Shown: positions 16,058-25,460 of the stretch, piece by piece
Layout: the number at the start of each line of letters is the position of its first letter
Position numbering within the stretch: the stretch's first letter is position 1
Assembly: GCA_036495525.1 (NCBI GenBank)
Contig: DASXMR010000139.1
Location: 1 to 64,000 of the forward strand
Reading direction: 5' to 3'
DNA length: 64,000 nt
Source: DASXMR01 sp036495525
Lineage (GTDB): Bacteria; Actinomycetota; Actinomycetes; Streptosporangiales; Streptosporangiaceae
Position numbers and translations under genes: made by a program
Notes under the pieces: generated by a model
The model's input: only the letters and a program-made list of their open reading frames with translations
The model's database searches: none
What the model was told of the DNA's origin: nothing

Positions 16058-17773
16058 TCACTCGCCCTTCGACGACTCTGAGTCGCCGGGCTCATCAGGC
16101 GGTGGCTGATCCTCCGGCGCCGGACGGGCTTCAGGAACGTCGACATCGCTGGCGTCCGGCGTTCCGCTGCCAGGACTGGCTGTGCCCGCGCCGCCAGGAG
16201 TACTTGTACCCGCGTCGCCAGAATCTGCGGCCGGTGCGCTGCCAGCGACTGGGCCGCCCTGGCCGCCCTCGCCCTGGCCGCCCTCGGCCTCGCCACCGTC
16301 GCCCTGGGCGCCGTCGGCCGGGCCGGCCTCCGCCTCGCGAGGTTGCCCGGCCGAGCCGGTGCCACCTTCGTCCAGGTCCGAAATGTCCAGCTCGGGCCGG
16401 CCGCGCACGAAGCCGTCCGGGTCGTCGAAGTCGTCCGCGGTCGGCAGCAGGTCCGGATGTGCCCAGACGGCATCGCGTCCGTCGATGCCCCTGGCCTCGG
16501 TCAGGCCGTGCCAGATCGCCGCTGCCTCACGCAGCCGGCGCGGCCGCAGCTCAAGCCCGACCAGCGTCGCGAACGTGCGCTCGGCAGGCCCGCCGGTCGC
16601 CCGGCGGCGCCTGATCGCCTCGGCCAGCGCGCCCGCTTGCGGCAGCCGCCCGTCAGCCGCGTCGGCAACCGCTACCGCCACCCAGCCTTCGACCAGCGCG
16701 AGAATCGTCTCCAGCCGGGCTAGCGCGGCCTTCTGCTGCGGGGTGTCCTCAGGCTGGAACAGGCCTCCGCCGGACAGCGCCTGGCTCAGCGCCTCGGGGT
16801 TCGACGGGTCGACCTGCTGCTGCATGGCGTCACGCAGAGCGCTGGCGTCGACCGTGATCCCGCGCGCGTAGTCCTCGACGGCCGCGAACAGGCGCGCTCG
16901 CAGCCATGGCACGTGCGCAAACAGTCGCTGGTGCGCTGCCTCGCGCAGCGCAAGGAACAGCCGGACCTCGTCCTCGGTCACCGACAGACCCTGGCCGAAC
17001 GCGGTCACCCCGGTGGGCAGCAGCGCCGCGGTGCCCTCGGGCCCTAGCGGCAGTCCGATGTCGGTGGAGCTGACAACCTCCTCGGCCAGCGCGCCGACGG
17101 CAGCGCCGATCTGGCCGCCGACCATCATTCCGCCGACCCGCCGCAGCATCTCGCCAAGGCCGCCGAGCCCGCCCATGCCGCCGGTTAGCGCGGACATGGC
17201 CGAGCGCATCTCCGGCGGCAGCTCGCCGCCCAGCTCGGACAGGTCGCCTGGCACCGCGCCGCCCATCGCCTCGACTGCCTTGGCGGCGATCGGGTCACAC
17301 AGCCTGGCCCATACCGGCAGCGTCGCCTCCACCCACTCCGACCGGCTCCACGCCTGCACAGCGCGGATGCCCGTCGGCAGCACGGTGGCTTCCTCCAGCC
17401 ACAGGTCCGCCAGCCGCAGCGCCTCGATGATCTTGCCGCGCTCGATGCCGAGCACGCTCGGGTCGCCCTGCGCCGCGACGGTCTGCCGTGCCACATTCTT
17501 GGCCAGGTCCCAGTTGACCGGGCCGCCCTGCCAGGCCATCAGGTCGGCGAACTGTCGCAGCGCGTCAGCGAACTGCTGCGGGTCGCCCAGCGGCCCGAGC
17601 GGGCCGCCCTGGCCGCCACCCGGACCCGAGCCGCCAGGACCCGAGCCGCCGGGGCCGGAGCCGCCCGGGCCGGAGCCGCCCGGGCCCGAGCCGCCCGGGC
17701 CCGAGCCGCCCTGCTCGCCGGAGCCCTCATCCTGGTTGCCTGGCAGGCCGAAGCCGAAGGGAGGCCCCGTCAT
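16058..17773 (-). CDS. DUF2342 putative zinc-dependent hydrolase
   Basis: Member of the actinobacterial DUF2342 family, a putative zinc-dependent hydrolase often found in F420-producing organisms. The central 370 residues carry the family core, including FLALREAAHQRLFAHVPWL (about residues 265-283), where Glu/His residues suit metal binding. The body is bracketed by two disordered parts: residues 22-51 are six GGSGP repeats, and the last 110 residues are Gly/Ser/Asp/Glu-rich. It occupies the same place next to the PDZ protease and UPF0182 genes as in Mycobacterium. It is divergent from the SDR gene with only about 65 bp between starts. Activity is not established. Confidence 0.85.
   Translation of the reverse strand: MTGPPFGFGLPGNQDEGSGEQGGSGPGGSGPGGSGPGGSGPGGSGPGGSGPGGGQGGPLGPLGDPQQFADALRQFADLMAWQGGPVNWDLAKNVARQTVAAQGDPSVLGIERGKIIEALRLADLWLEEATVLPTGIRAVQAWSRSEWVEATLPVWARLCDPIAAKAVEAMGGAVPGDLSELGGELPPEMRSAMSALTGGMGGLGGLGEMLRRVGGMMVGGQIGAAVGALAEEVVSSTDIGLPLGPEGTAALLPTGVTAFGQGLSVTEDEVRLFLALREAAHQRLFAHVPWLRARLFAAVEDYARGITVDASALRDAMQQQVDPSNPEALSQALSGGGLFQPEDTPQQKAALARLETILALVEGWVAVAVADAADGRLPQAGALAEAIRRRRATGGPAERTFATLVGLELRPRRLREAAAIWHGLTEARGIDGRDAVWAHPDLLPTADDFDDPDGFVRGRPELDISDLDEGGTGSAGQPREAEAGPADGAQGDGGEAEGGQGEGGQGGPVAGSAPAADSGDAGTSTPGGAGTASPGSGTPDASDVDVPEARPAPEDQPPPDEPGDSESSKGE
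17621..17710 (-). repeat. Six 15-bp coding units (GGSGP)
   Basis: Six head-to-tail pentapeptide GGSGP codon blocks near the N-terminus of the DUF2342 protein, almost identical at DNA level. Confidence 0.85.
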
Positions 17774-17839
17774 CGGCCTGACCCGTCGGGCAGGATGGTA
17801 AAGGTCACGTTCGCCAAGTTATCCCGGGAGCGGCACACG

Positions 17840-19090
17840 GTGAGCAACCGAGCTGGCAAGGTTCGCCGAGGGCAGAGCCCGGCAGGGCCGAGCGTGGCAG
17901 GGCCCAGCCTGGCAGAGCCGAGCCCGTCAGGGCGGAGCCTGGCGGCACCAGGCCTGGCCGGGCACCTGGCCAGTGAGCAGGCCGCGGTTCCTGCCGAGAG
18001 GCCCGAGATGCCAGCGGCCAGGGGCGATGCGGACGGGCACGGCCCGGTCGTCGCGATCACTGGCGCCGCGCGCGGGCTTGGCCGGGCGCTGACCGCACGG
18101 CTAGCCCAGTCGGCCCGGATTGGCCGCGTGGTCGCCATCGACGGGCACCGGGGCGAGGCGACGGGAGTCACCTGGCGGGTGGTCGACGTGCGGGACCCGG
18201 CGCTGGCCGGCCGTCTCGCCGGGGTCGACGTGATCGTGCATACCGACCTTGACCTGGCACCGGACACCGACTACCGGGCCAGGCGGGCGTTCAACGTCCG
18301 GGGTGCGCAGACCGTGCTGACCGCCGCCGCGGCCGGCGGCGTCGGCCGGGTCGTGCTGGTGACCAGCTCGATGGTCTACGGCGCCAGCGCCGACAACACC
18401 GTGCCGCTGGCGGAGGACGAGCCGCTGCGCGCCGATCCGGACGAGAGCGTGGCCGGCGACCTCATCGAGATCGAGGATCTCGCCGAGCGCTCCCTGCGAA
18501 CCCACCTCGGCATGGCGATCACCGTTGTTCGGCCGGCCGCGCTCGTCGGCGAGGGCATAGACACGCTGGTGACCAGGCATTTCGAGGCGCCGCGGCTGCT
18601 GACAGTCCGCGGCACCGAGCAGCGCTGGCAGTTCTGCCACACCGACGACCTGGTCGCTGCGCTGGAGCTGGCCGCGGCGGGCGAGATCAGCGGCAGCTTC
18701 GCGGTCGGCTGCGACGGCTGGCTGGGTCAGGACGAGGTCGAGGAGCTGTCCGGGCTGCGCCGGATCGAGCTGCCGGCCAACCTGACCTTCGGCACGGTGC
18801 AGCGGCTCTACCGGGCCGGCCTCACCCCGGCGCCGGTCGCCGACCTGCGATTCGTGGTCTACCCGTGGGTCGTCGACTGCAGCAGGCTGCGCGCGGCCGG
18901 CTGGCGTCCGTCCTACGACAACGCCAGCGCGCTCGCCGACCTGCTCGAGCTGCGGGCCGGGCATCACGCGGTGGCAGGCCGGCGCCTGGCGCGCAAGGAC
19001 GCGGCGATCACGGCGGCTGGCGCATCGGTCGCGGTGATCGGCACAGCTGCCGTGGTACGCCGGGCGCGACGGCGCCGGCGGGGTACCTGA
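17840..19090 (+). CDS. NAD-dependent epimerase/dehydratase (extended SDR)
   Basis: Rossmann-fold protein with VAITGAARGLGRALTARL (about residues 60-77), the nucleotide loop of this superfamily, then VVDVRDPALAG, NVRGAQTVLTAAAAGG and VLVTSSMVYG. The last holds the family serine/tyrosine region; YxxxK is not clearly present, so catalysis is uncertain. The first 55 residues are disordered and include six 5-residue repeats. The alternative ATG 17795 leaves only 21 bp to the divergent gene; GTG 17840 with GGGAG upstream is more plausible. The protein ends in a hydrophobic stretch and RRARRRRRG, suggesting a C-terminal membrane anchor. Substrate unknown. Confidence 0.8.
   Translation: MSNRAGKVRRGQSPAGPSVAGPSLAEPSPSGRSLAAPGLAGHLASEQAAVPAERPEMPAARGDADGHGPVVAITGAARGLGRALTARLAQSARIGRVVAIDGHRGEATGVTWRVVDVRDPALAGRLAGVDVIVHTDLDLAPDTDYRARRAFNVRGAQTVLTAAAAGGVGRVVLVTSSMVYGASADNTVPLAEDEPLRADPDESVAGDLIEIEDLAERSLRTHLGMAITVVRPAALVGEGIDTLVTRHFEAPRLLTVRGTEQRWQFCHTDDLVAALELAAAGEISGSFAVGCDGWLGQDEVEELSGLRRIELPANLTFGTVQRLYRAGLTPAPVADLRFVVYPWVVDCSRLRAAGWRPSYDNASALADLLELRAGHHAVAGRRLARKDAAITAAGASVAVIGTAAVVRRARRRRRGT
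17881..17970 (+). repeat. Six 15-bp units in SDR N-terminus
   Basis: Six 15-bp units (starts 17881, 17896, 17911, 17926, 17941, 17956) around GGCAGGGCCGAGCCT encode AGPSV, AGPSL, AEPSP and similar pentapeptides. Confidence 0.75.
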
Positions 19091-19112
19091 CGGCTCGTTG
19101 TAACTTTGCACC

Positions 19113-19535
19113 GTGACGGAAATCCGGCTCGCCGAGCTGCGGGAAGCACCGCTGTCGGTGGACGAGGTGCGTGCGGCCGTGGCCCATCCGGCCGCCGGCG
19201 GCATCGCCCTGTTCGCTGGCGCGGTCCGCGACCATGATCACGGCCGCGGCGTGCTGCGGCTGTCCTACACCGCGCACCCGTCGGCCGCGGCCGAGCTGCG
19301 CCGGGTCGCCGAGAAGGTAGCGGCCAGCTACCAGGTGCGCGCGCTTGCCGCTGTGCACCGGATCGGCGAGCTCGCCGTGGGTGACCTGGCCGTGGTGGTC
19401 GCGGTCGCCGGTGATCACCGGAGTGAGGCGTTCGACGCCTGCCGGTTCCTGATCGACGAGCTGAAGGCCTCGGTGCCGATCTGGAAGCACCAGCAGTTCG
19501 AGGACGGGGCGAGCGAGTGGGTGAATGGTGCCTAG
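19113..19535 (+). CDS. moaE: Molybdopterin synthase catalytic subunit
   Basis: MoaE transfers sulfur from MoaD thiocarboxylate to precursor Z to form molybdopterin. The 140 residues show GGIALFAGAVRDHDHGRGV (about 29-47), SYTAHPSAAAELRRVAEKV, AVHRIGELAVGDLAVVVAVA and the C-terminal SVPIWKHQQFEDG with the catalytic lysine. GTG start. No moaD or other moa gene is nearby, so its partners lie elsewhere. It overlaps the next gene by 11 bp, implying co-translation with the PDZ protease. Confidence 0.93.
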   Translation: MTEIRLAELREAPLSVDEVRAAVAHPAAGGIALFAGAVRDHDHGRGVLRLSYTAHPSAAAELRRVAEKVAASYQVRALAAVHRIGELAVGDLAVVVAVAGDHRSEAFDACRFLIDELKASVPIWKHQQFEDGASEWVNGA

Positions 19536-20583
19536 GAATCCGCTGCGCTCCCGGCGCGGCCTGACGCTGCTGATCGCCGGGCTTGGCGTGCTCGTCGCCC
19601 TGGCAGTGGCCATCGCGGTACCGGTCCCCTATGTCGCGCTGTTTCCCGGCCCGACGCTCAACACCCTCGGCGCGGTGCGCGGCCAGCCGCTGATCCAGGT
19701 CACCGGCCGTCGCGTTTACCCGACCGACGGCAACCTCAACCTGGTGACCGTCTCGTCGCAGGGCGGCCCGCCGCCGAACGGGATCGATATCTTCGCCGCG
19801 CTGCGCGCGTGGCTGAGCCCGCACAACGCGGTCGTGCCGCAGTCGGAGATCTTCACCCCTGGCCAGACCCAGCAGCAGGTCGTGCAAGAAGATACCGAGC
19901 AGATGGTGAGCTCACAGCAGACCGCTCAGGCCGCCGCGTTCTGCCAGCTCGGCATCCCGTTCCGGGTGGTGGACACCGTGCAGGCGCTCGTGCCTGGCAA
20001 GCCGGCCGACGGGGTGCTGCGCAAGGGTGACGTGATCGGCGCCGTCGACGGCACGCCGGTGACGTGCAAGCACGACGCGGCGTCGCTGATCCGGGCCCGC
20101 AAGCCAGGCGCCGCGGTGCAGCTGACCATCAGCCGCGGCGGGCACCGGCAGACTGTGCACCTGACCACCGTCAACGTCCAGGGCGAGGCCGTCGTCGGAG
20201 TGCAGGTGGCGGAGACCTTCGCGTTCCCGTTCCCGGTGAAGTTCTCGCTCGGCGAGAAGATCGGCGGCCCGAGCGCCGGGATGATGTTCGCGCTTGGGAT
20301 CATCGACAAGCTGACTCCCGGCAGCCTGACAGACGGCAAGTTCATCGCCGGCACCGGGGAAATCGAGGCGGACGGCGCGGTGGACCCGATCGGCGGCATT
20401 CAGCAGAAGATGGTCGGCGCCAGGGATGCCGGCGCCACCATTTTCCTGACCCCGGCCGCCAACTGCGCGGATACCGCCGGCGCCGTGCCGGCCGGGCTAA
20501 GGCTGGTCAAGGTCAGTACGCTGAGCGGCGCGCTCAGCGATCTCGCCGCGCTGCGCAAGGGCCAGCCCGTGCCATCCTGCTAG
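19525..20583 (+). CDS. Membrane-anchored PDZ/Lon-like serine protease
   Basis: YlbL-type protein, 352 residues. One N-terminal transmembrane segment (LTLLIAGLGVLVALAVAIAV, about 15-34) places the rest outside the membrane. A PDZ domain follows (LVPGKPADGVLRKGDVIGAV) and then a Lon-type S16 protease domain: the serine is in GGPSAGMMFALGI and the lysine in GGIQQKMVGARDAG, giving the Ser-Lys dyad. No ATPase domain is present. In Mycobacterium the ortholog is also next to the UPF0182 gene. Substrates unknown. Confidence 0.92.
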   Translation: MVPRNPLRSRRGLTLLIAGLGVLVALAVAIAVPVPYVALFPGPTLNTLGAVRGQPLIQVTGRRVYPTDGNLNLVTVSSQGGPPPNGIDIFAALRAWLSPHNAVVPQSEIFTPGQTQQQVVQEDTEQMVSSQQTAQAAAFCQLGIPFRVVDTVQALVPGKPADGVLRKGDVIGAVDGTPVTCKHDAASLIRARKPGAAVQLTISRGGHRQTVHLTTVNVQGEAVVGVQVAETFAFPFPVKFSLGEKIGGPSAGMMFALGIIDKLTPGSLTDGKFIAGTGEIEADGAVDPIGGIQQKMVGARDAGATIFLTPAANCADTAGAVPAGLRLVKVSTLSGALSDLAALRKGQPVPSC

Positions 20584-20661
20584 CCGCGGCCTCGGCCGGG
20601 CACCAGCGAGACCCTCGATAAGGGCGGGAACCTTGCGCCCGACAGGTAAGTTTGCCGTCTA

Positions 20662-20683
20662 GAATCGCGTGCTTGCGCGATTC
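20662..20683 (+). other. Hairpin ahead of UPF0182 gene
   Basis: GAATCGCG / CGCGATTC 8-bp perfect stem with a 6-nt loop, 66 bp before the GTG of the UPF0182 gene and 78 bp after the protease stop. It might be a terminator of the moaE-protease unit or an operator. Confidence 0.4.
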
Positions 20684-20748
20684 ACGATGACCATGCCGCT
20701 GCACGGAGCCTCCTGCGCCGGGCGTCTAGGTCGACGAAAGGGGAGGCA

Positions 20749-23709
20749 GTGGCCTTCCGTTCACCTGGTCACTCCCGTCCGGCCGGCGGCCGGGCGATCG
20801 TGCTGCCGCGCTGGCCGAGGTACCTGATCCCGGCGGCGGCCATCGTCATCGCGGTCATCGTGATCGTCGCGGTGGTCGCCGGTGTCTGGACCGACCTGCT
20901 CTGGTTCCGGTCGGTCGGCTACTCCAGCGTCTTCGAGACGACCTACGGCATCAAGTGGGCTCTCTTCGCGGTCACCGCGCTGTTCATGGCCGCAGTGACC
21001 GGCGTCAACATGTGGCTCGCCTACCGGCTCCGGCCCGAGTACCGCCCGGTGGCCGCGGAGCCGCAGGGCCTTGAGGCTTACCGGCTGGTGATTGATCCGC
21101 ACCGGCGGGCGGCGCTGGCGGTCGTGCTTGGCCTGACCGCGCTGATCTCCGGGCTGACCGCAGCGGCGAGCTGGCGCACCTGGCTGCTCTTCGCCAACCG
21201 GGTGCCGTTCGGCGCGAAGGACCCGCAGTTCCGGCTGGATATCTCGTTCTACACCTTCGACTTTCCGTTCATCAGGATGGTCCTCTCGTACCTGTTCGCC
21301 GCCGTGATCTTGTCGCTGCTGCTGTCCGCGCTGGTGCACTACCTCTACGGCGGGCTGCGCCCGCAGCGCAAGGGCAGCCGGGCCACGCCGCGCACCCGAG
21401 CTCACCTGTTCGTGCTGGCCGGCGTGTTCGTGCTGCTCAAGGCCGTTGCCTACTGGGTCGACCGGTACGGCATCAACTTCTCCTCACGCGGCATCGTGCG
21501 GACAGGCGCCTCGTACACCGACGTGCACGCGATCCTGCCGGCCAAGACCGTGCTGGCCGGTATCGCGCTCATCTGCGCGGCGCTGTTCTTCATCGGTGCC
21601 ATCCGGCGCAGCTCGCTGCTGCCGGCCATCGGCTTCGGCCTGCTGGTGCTGTCGGCGGTGATCATCGGCGGGGTGTACCCGGCGATCGTGCAGCAGTTCG
21701 TGGTCAAGCCCAACCAGCTGACCAAGGAGACGCCGTACCTGAGCCGCGAGATCACCAGCACCCGCCAGGCCTACGGGATCACCAGCTCGCAGGTCAGCTC
21801 GTATACAGCGATCTCCGCCGAGTCGCCGTCCGCGCTCGCGAAGCAGGCCGACGCGCTGCCGGACACCAGGGTGCTCGACCAGGGCGTGATGTCGCCGAGC
21901 TTCCAGCAGCTGCAGCAGGTCAAGGCCTACTACCAGTTCGCGAACGTGCTGTCGATGGACAGGTACGTGGTCAAGGGCAGCGGCCAGCCGCAGGACATGG
22001 TGGTCGGCGTGCGGGACATGAGCGGCCCGCCGCCCGGCCAGCGGAACTGGGTCAACAGCCACCTGGTGTACACGCACGGGTACGGCTTCGTCGCCGCCCC
22101 GGCCGACACGGCGCAGAGCGGCAACCCCGACTTCGCCGAGAGCGACATCCCGCCCCAGGGCGAGATCCCGGTCAGCAAGCCGGAGGTCTACTTCGGCCAG
22201 CAGGAGGCCGGCTATGTCATCGCAGACACCCGGCAGCTGGAGCTGAACTACCCCCAGGGCACCGGCCAGCAGAACAATCACTATCTCGGCGGCGGCGGGG
22301 TGCCGATCGGCTCGGCGCTGAACCGCCTGCTCTACACGGTCAAGTTCCGCGAGCTGAACATCCTGCTGTCGGGCGCCATCCAGAACAAGTCCCGGCTGCT
22401 GTACATCAGGGACCCGCTGGCGCGAGTGTCCAAGGTCGCGCCCTTCCTCACCCTGGACGCCAACACCTACCCGGTGGTGGCGGGCGGCCAGACGTACTGG
22501 GTGGTGGACGGCTACACCACTAGCGACAACTACCCGTACTCGCAGCGGGTCAGCCTGGACCAGGCCACGCAGAACAGCTACAACCCCGGCGGCGCCGTGG
22601 TCGGCCCGGACGGGCAGGTCAACTACCTGCGCAACTCCGTCAAGGCCCTGGTGAACGCGTACACCGGGGCTGTCACCCTGTACCAGTGGACCGGGCAGGA
22701 CCCGGTGCTCCAGGACTGGATGCGCGCGTTCCCCGGCGTGATCAAGCCGCGCACCGACATCCCGCCGGCGGTGCTCCCGCACCTGCGCTACCCGCCGGAC
22801 ATGTTCGAGGTGCAGCGGCAGATCCTCACCCAGTACCACGTCACATCGGCGTCGCAGTTCTACGGCGGGCAGAACTTCTGGCAGGTGCCGGACGATCCCA
22901 GCGGCCTCAGTCCCGGCCGGTTCGCGCAGCCGCCCTACTACCTGACCATGGCCGGGAACTCGATGCCCGGCCTGGCCAAGCCGGAGTTCTCGCTGACCAC
23001 GGCGCTCACCCCGCGCGGACGGGCCAACATGTCCGCGTTCATGGCGGTGGACAGCAACCCGCAGAGCCCGGACTACGGCCAGATCCGGGTCCTGCAGCTG
23101 CCGCAGGACACTACGATCCGCGGGCCAGGGCAGGTGCAGAACGACTTCGAGTCCAACGCCACCGTCGCCAAGGAGCTGACGCTGCTGCGCGGCGGCGGCT
23201 CGACGGTGACCCAGGGCAACCTGGTGACGCTGCCGGTTGGCGGCGGGCTGGTGTACTTCGAGCCGGTCTACGTGTCGCAGGTCGCGGCCGCCGGGTCGTC
23301 TTACCCGACGGTGCAGCTGGTGCTGGTCTACTACAACGGCCAGATCGGCTTCGCCACATCGTTGCCTGCCGCGATCGCGCAAGCGTTCGGCACGAGCGGG
23401 AAGGCGCCGGTGACGGGCACCAGCCCGCCAGGCGGCACGCCGCCGCCGACCACGCCGAGCGGGCCGGCCAGCGCCGCGGTGCGGCATTTCCTGCAGCAGG
23501 CGGAGAGCTTCTACACGCAGGCTCAGGCCGCGCTGCGGGCCGGTGACTTCGCCGCCTACGGCCGCGACCTGGCGAAGATGAATACAGCGCTCAACCAGGC
23601 CATCGCCGCAGCCGGGGGCAGCCCGGCCCCGTCCCTTTCGCCGTCGCCGCCCGTCAGCCCGTCGTCGCCGTCCGTCAGCCCGGCGCCGTCGCCGAGCCCG
23701 TCGGGCTAG
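20749..23709 (+). CDS. UPF0182 large membrane protein
   Basis: 986 residues, family length. About seven transmembrane segments lie in the first 330 residues (for example YLIPAAAIVIAVIVIVAVVA and MVLSYLFAAVILSLLLSALV), followed by a large extracytoplasmic domain with conserved stretches YKIKF-like LLYTVKFRELNILLSGAIQ and RDPLARVSKVAPFLTLD. The tail beyond residue 880 is Pro/Ser/Thr-rich, ending in SPSPSP repeats. GTG start with GGGGAGG upstream. The family has no settled function; its constant partnership with the PDZ/Lon-like protease suggests work in the cell envelope. Confidence 0.92.
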   Translation: MAFRSPGHSRPAGGRAIVLPRWPRYLIPAAAIVIAVIVIVAVVAGVWTDLLWFRSVGYSSVFETTYGIKWALFAVTALFMAAVTGVNMWLAYRLRPEYRPVAAEPQGLEAYRLVIDPHRRAALAVVLGLTALISGLTAAASWRTWLLFANRVPFGAKDPQFRLDISFYTFDFPFIRMVLSYLFAAVILSLLLSALVHYLYGGLRPQRKGSRATPRTRAHLFVLAGVFVLLKAVAYWVDRYGINFSSRGIVRTGASYTDVHAILPAKTVLAGIALICAALFFIGAIRRSSLLPAIGFGLLVLSAVIIGGVYPAIVQQFVVKPNQLTKETPYLSREITSTRQAYGITSSQVSSYTAISAESPSALAKQADALPDTRVLDQGVMSPSFQQLQQVKAYYQFANVLSMDRYVVKGSGQPQDMVVGVRDMSGPPPGQRNWVNSHLVYTHGYGFVAAPADTAQSGNPDFAESDIPPQGEIPVSKPEVYFGQQEAGYVIADTRQLELNYPQGTGQQNNHYLGGGGVPIGSALNRLLYTVKFRELNILLSGAIQNKSRLLYIRDPLARVSKVAPFLTLDANTYPVVAGGQTYWVVDGYTTSDNYPYSQRVSLDQATQNSYNPGGAVVGPDGQVNYLRNSVKALVNAYTGAVTLYQWTGQDPVLQDWMRAFPGVIKPRTDIPPAVLPHLRYPPDMFEVQRQILTQYHVTSASQFYGGQNFWQVPDDPSGLSPGRFAQPPYYLTMAGNSMPGLAKPEFSLTTALTPRGRANMSAFMAVDSNPQSPDYGQIRVLQLPQDTTIRGPGQVQNDFESNATVAKELTLLRGGGSTVTQGNLVTLPVGGGLVYFEPVYVSQVAAAGSSYPTVQLVLVYYNGQIGFATSLPAAIAQAFGTSGKAPVTGTSPPGGTPPPTTPSGPASAAVRHFLQQAESFYTQAQAALRAGDFAAYGRDLAKMNTALNQAIAAAGGSPAPSLSPSPPVSPSSPSVSPAPSPSPSG

Positions 23710-23795
23710 CTGCCGGCTCCTGGCCGGCTGGCGGCGCCTGGCTTGCTGCTGGCTCCCGGCTGGCTGTCGGCTGACTGGCTGCTGGCCGCTTGCTG

Positions 23796-23825
23796 GCTGC
23801 CCGCAGCCGGCTACCTGCGGGCAGC
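23796..23825 (+). terminator. Terminator after UPF0182 gene
   Basis: 11-bp perfect stem GCTGCCCGCAG / CTGCGGGCAGC with an 8-nt loop, about 85 bp past the stop. The stretch between is a degenerate GCTGGCT-rich run. Confidence 0.65.
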
Positions 23826-23976
23826 GCACCGGGTCCGCCGAGCGCGTCCGCCGCTGGCACGGCGCACTAGCGAAGGGCGTACGCTCGGAACTGACGGGAC
23901 ATTCGGGGACCCGCGCCCGCCGGCGGCGTTTCCGCATGTCCTCTGCAGACCGGAGCAGAAGGGAGCCGGACGGGTC

Positions 23977-25113
23977 GTGGCGCCTCGGGTGCTTGTAGAC
24001 GCGACTGCCGTGCCTGCTGACCGTGGTGCCCTAGGCCGATACGTCGACGGGCTGGTCAGCGCGCTGGGGCAGGCGGGCGCCGATCTGGCGGTCGCATGCC
24101 AGCGGGCTGACGAAGAACGCTACGGCCGGCTGGTCCCGACCGCGCGGGTGATCGCTGCGCCGCCGGCCATCACGCACCGCCCGGCCAGGCTGGCCTGGGA
24201 ACAGAGCGGCCTGCCGCTGGCCGCGCAGCAGGTCGAGGCAGACGTGATCCACTCGCCGCACTACTCGATGCCGCTGCGCCCCGGCGCGCCGACCGTGGTC
24301 ACCATCCACGACCTGACGTTCTTCACCGCGCCAGACGCGCACAGCCCGGTGGCGGCAACGTTCTACAAAGCCGCGATCCGCACCTCGGCGCGCCGGGCGA
24401 CCCGGCTGATCGTGCCGTCGAAGGCGACCAGGGACGAGCTGGTCCGGGTGCTGGCCGCCGACCCGACCCGAATCGACGTGGCGTATCACGGCGTGGACCA
24501 CGACCTGTTCCACGCGCCGGACGAGGGGGAGCTGCGGCACGTGACCGACCGGCTCGGCCTGCACGGCAAGCCCTACATCGCCTACCTCGGCACGCTCGAA
24601 CCGCGCAAGAACGTGCCTGCGCTGATCGCCGGCTGGGCGGCAGCGGTCACCGACCTGCGCGACCCGCCTGCCCTGGTGCTGGCTGGCGGCAGCGGCTGGA
24701 GCGACGAGGTAGACGAGGCGGTCGCCGCCGTGCCGGCCCACCTGCGCCTGGTCCGGCCCGGCTACCTGCACTTCACCGACCTGCCTGGGTTCTTCGGCGG
24801 CGCGCTGGTGGTGGCGTTCCCCAGCACCGGCGAGGGCTTCGGGCTGCCCGCCCTGGAGGCGATGGCCTGCGGAGCCCCGGTGCTGACCACGCACCGCACC
24901 TCGCTGCCCGAGGTCGGCGGCGACGCTGTGGCCTACACCGAGCCCGACGCGGGCAGCATCCAGAGCTCGCTGCGGGCGCTGCTTGACGACCCGGCCAGGC
25001 GCGAGGCGCTCGGCGCGGCCGGCCGTGCCAGGGCGCTGGAGTTCACCTGGGCGACCTCGGCCGAGGCGCATATGGCCTCTTACGAGCGCGCCGCCGCCCA
25101 GGGCCGCGAGTAA
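23977..25113 (+). CDS. Glycosyltransferase family 4 (GT-B)
   Basis: Retaining GT-B glycosyltransferase of 378 residues. It has the N-terminal acceptor-domain start RVLVDATAVPADRGALGRYV, an HSPHYSMPL loop, PTVVTIHDLTFF, and the donor-domain markers AYLGTLEPRKNVPALI and EGFGLPALEAMACGAPV (EX7E motif, about residues 288-303). GTG 23977 is chosen because homology begins immediately after it and GAAGGGAG lies upstream; the longer frame reads into a repeat and a hairpin. Such enzymes use GDP-mannose or similar donors for surface glycans, but the specificity is not readable. Confidence 0.9.
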   Translation: MAPRVLVDATAVPADRGALGRYVDGLVSALGQAGADLAVACQRADEERYGRLVPTARVIAAPPAITHRPARLAWEQSGLPLAAQQVEADVIHSPHYSMPLRPGAPTVVTIHDLTFFTAPDAHSPVAATFYKAAIRTSARRATRLIVPSKATRDELVRVLAADPTRIDVAYHGVDHDLFHAPDEGELRHVTDRLGLHGKPYIAYLGTLEPRKNVPALIAGWAAAVTDLRDPPALVLAGGSGWSDEVDEAVAAVPAHLRLVRPGYLHFTDLPGFFGGALVVAFPSTGEGFGLPALEAMACGAPVLTTHRTSLPEVGGDAVAYTEPDAGSIQSSLRALLDDPARREALGAAGRARALEFTWATSAEAHMASYERAAAQGRE

Positions 25114-25460
25114 GCCGACCGGCGTCATTACCCACTTGCGGACGGACGTCGTCCTGATCGCCTCGGTGTCGAGGCGCTGTTTCGGGTAGCTCAGGCAGCA
25201 CCGCGCCGGCGAGCTGCCACCGCGTCCTGGCCTAGCTGGCTGATGTCCGGCCGCCGCTTCCTGTCGGTCAGCGGGCCGGCCGGCTAACCCGCCGGACCGA
25301 GTATCGGCGGTTCGTCGTCCGGCTTGACTCGCGGGCCGGGGTCACGGGCCAGGCCGGGAGATGGCGCTGACGACCGCGTTCTCGCTGTGCTAGATTTTGA
25401 GCAGTCGCTTAAATCGATCGGTCAGTCAGTGAAGATGCAGGCGGCGGAACGAGGAGCGAA
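25114..25460. other. Intergenic, 347 bp
   Basis: Separates the GT4 and TetR genes. No gene seen. The right half is less GC-rich and holds the candidate TetR-gene promoter. Confidence 0.5.
25367..25396 (+). promoter_or_regulatory. Candidate promoter of the TetR operon
   Basis: -35-like CTGACG (25367-25372), 18-bp spacer, -10 TAGATT (25391-25396), 65 bp before the TetR start. The following GAGCAGTCGCTTAAATCGAT tract is locally AT-rich and could hold an operator, though I see no clean palindrome. Confidence 0.35.

Noticed and set aside
15692..16081. 129-residue ORF on the plus strand
   Set aside because: No likeness to a known family, overlaps the end of the DUF2342 gene, and lacks a good ribosome site.
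19113..19535. Molybdenum cofactor cluster
   Set aside because: Only moaE is present; no moaA, moaC, moaD or moeA in the window.
21484..23937. 817-codon frame opposite the UPF0182 gene
   Set aside because: Composition (His/Arg/Gln-rich) and lack of motifs mark it as a shadow of the real gene.
23743..23976. N-terminal extension of the GT4 gene
   Set aside because: It translates a GCTGGCT-rich run and a terminator hairpin; GT-B homology begins right at GTG 23977.
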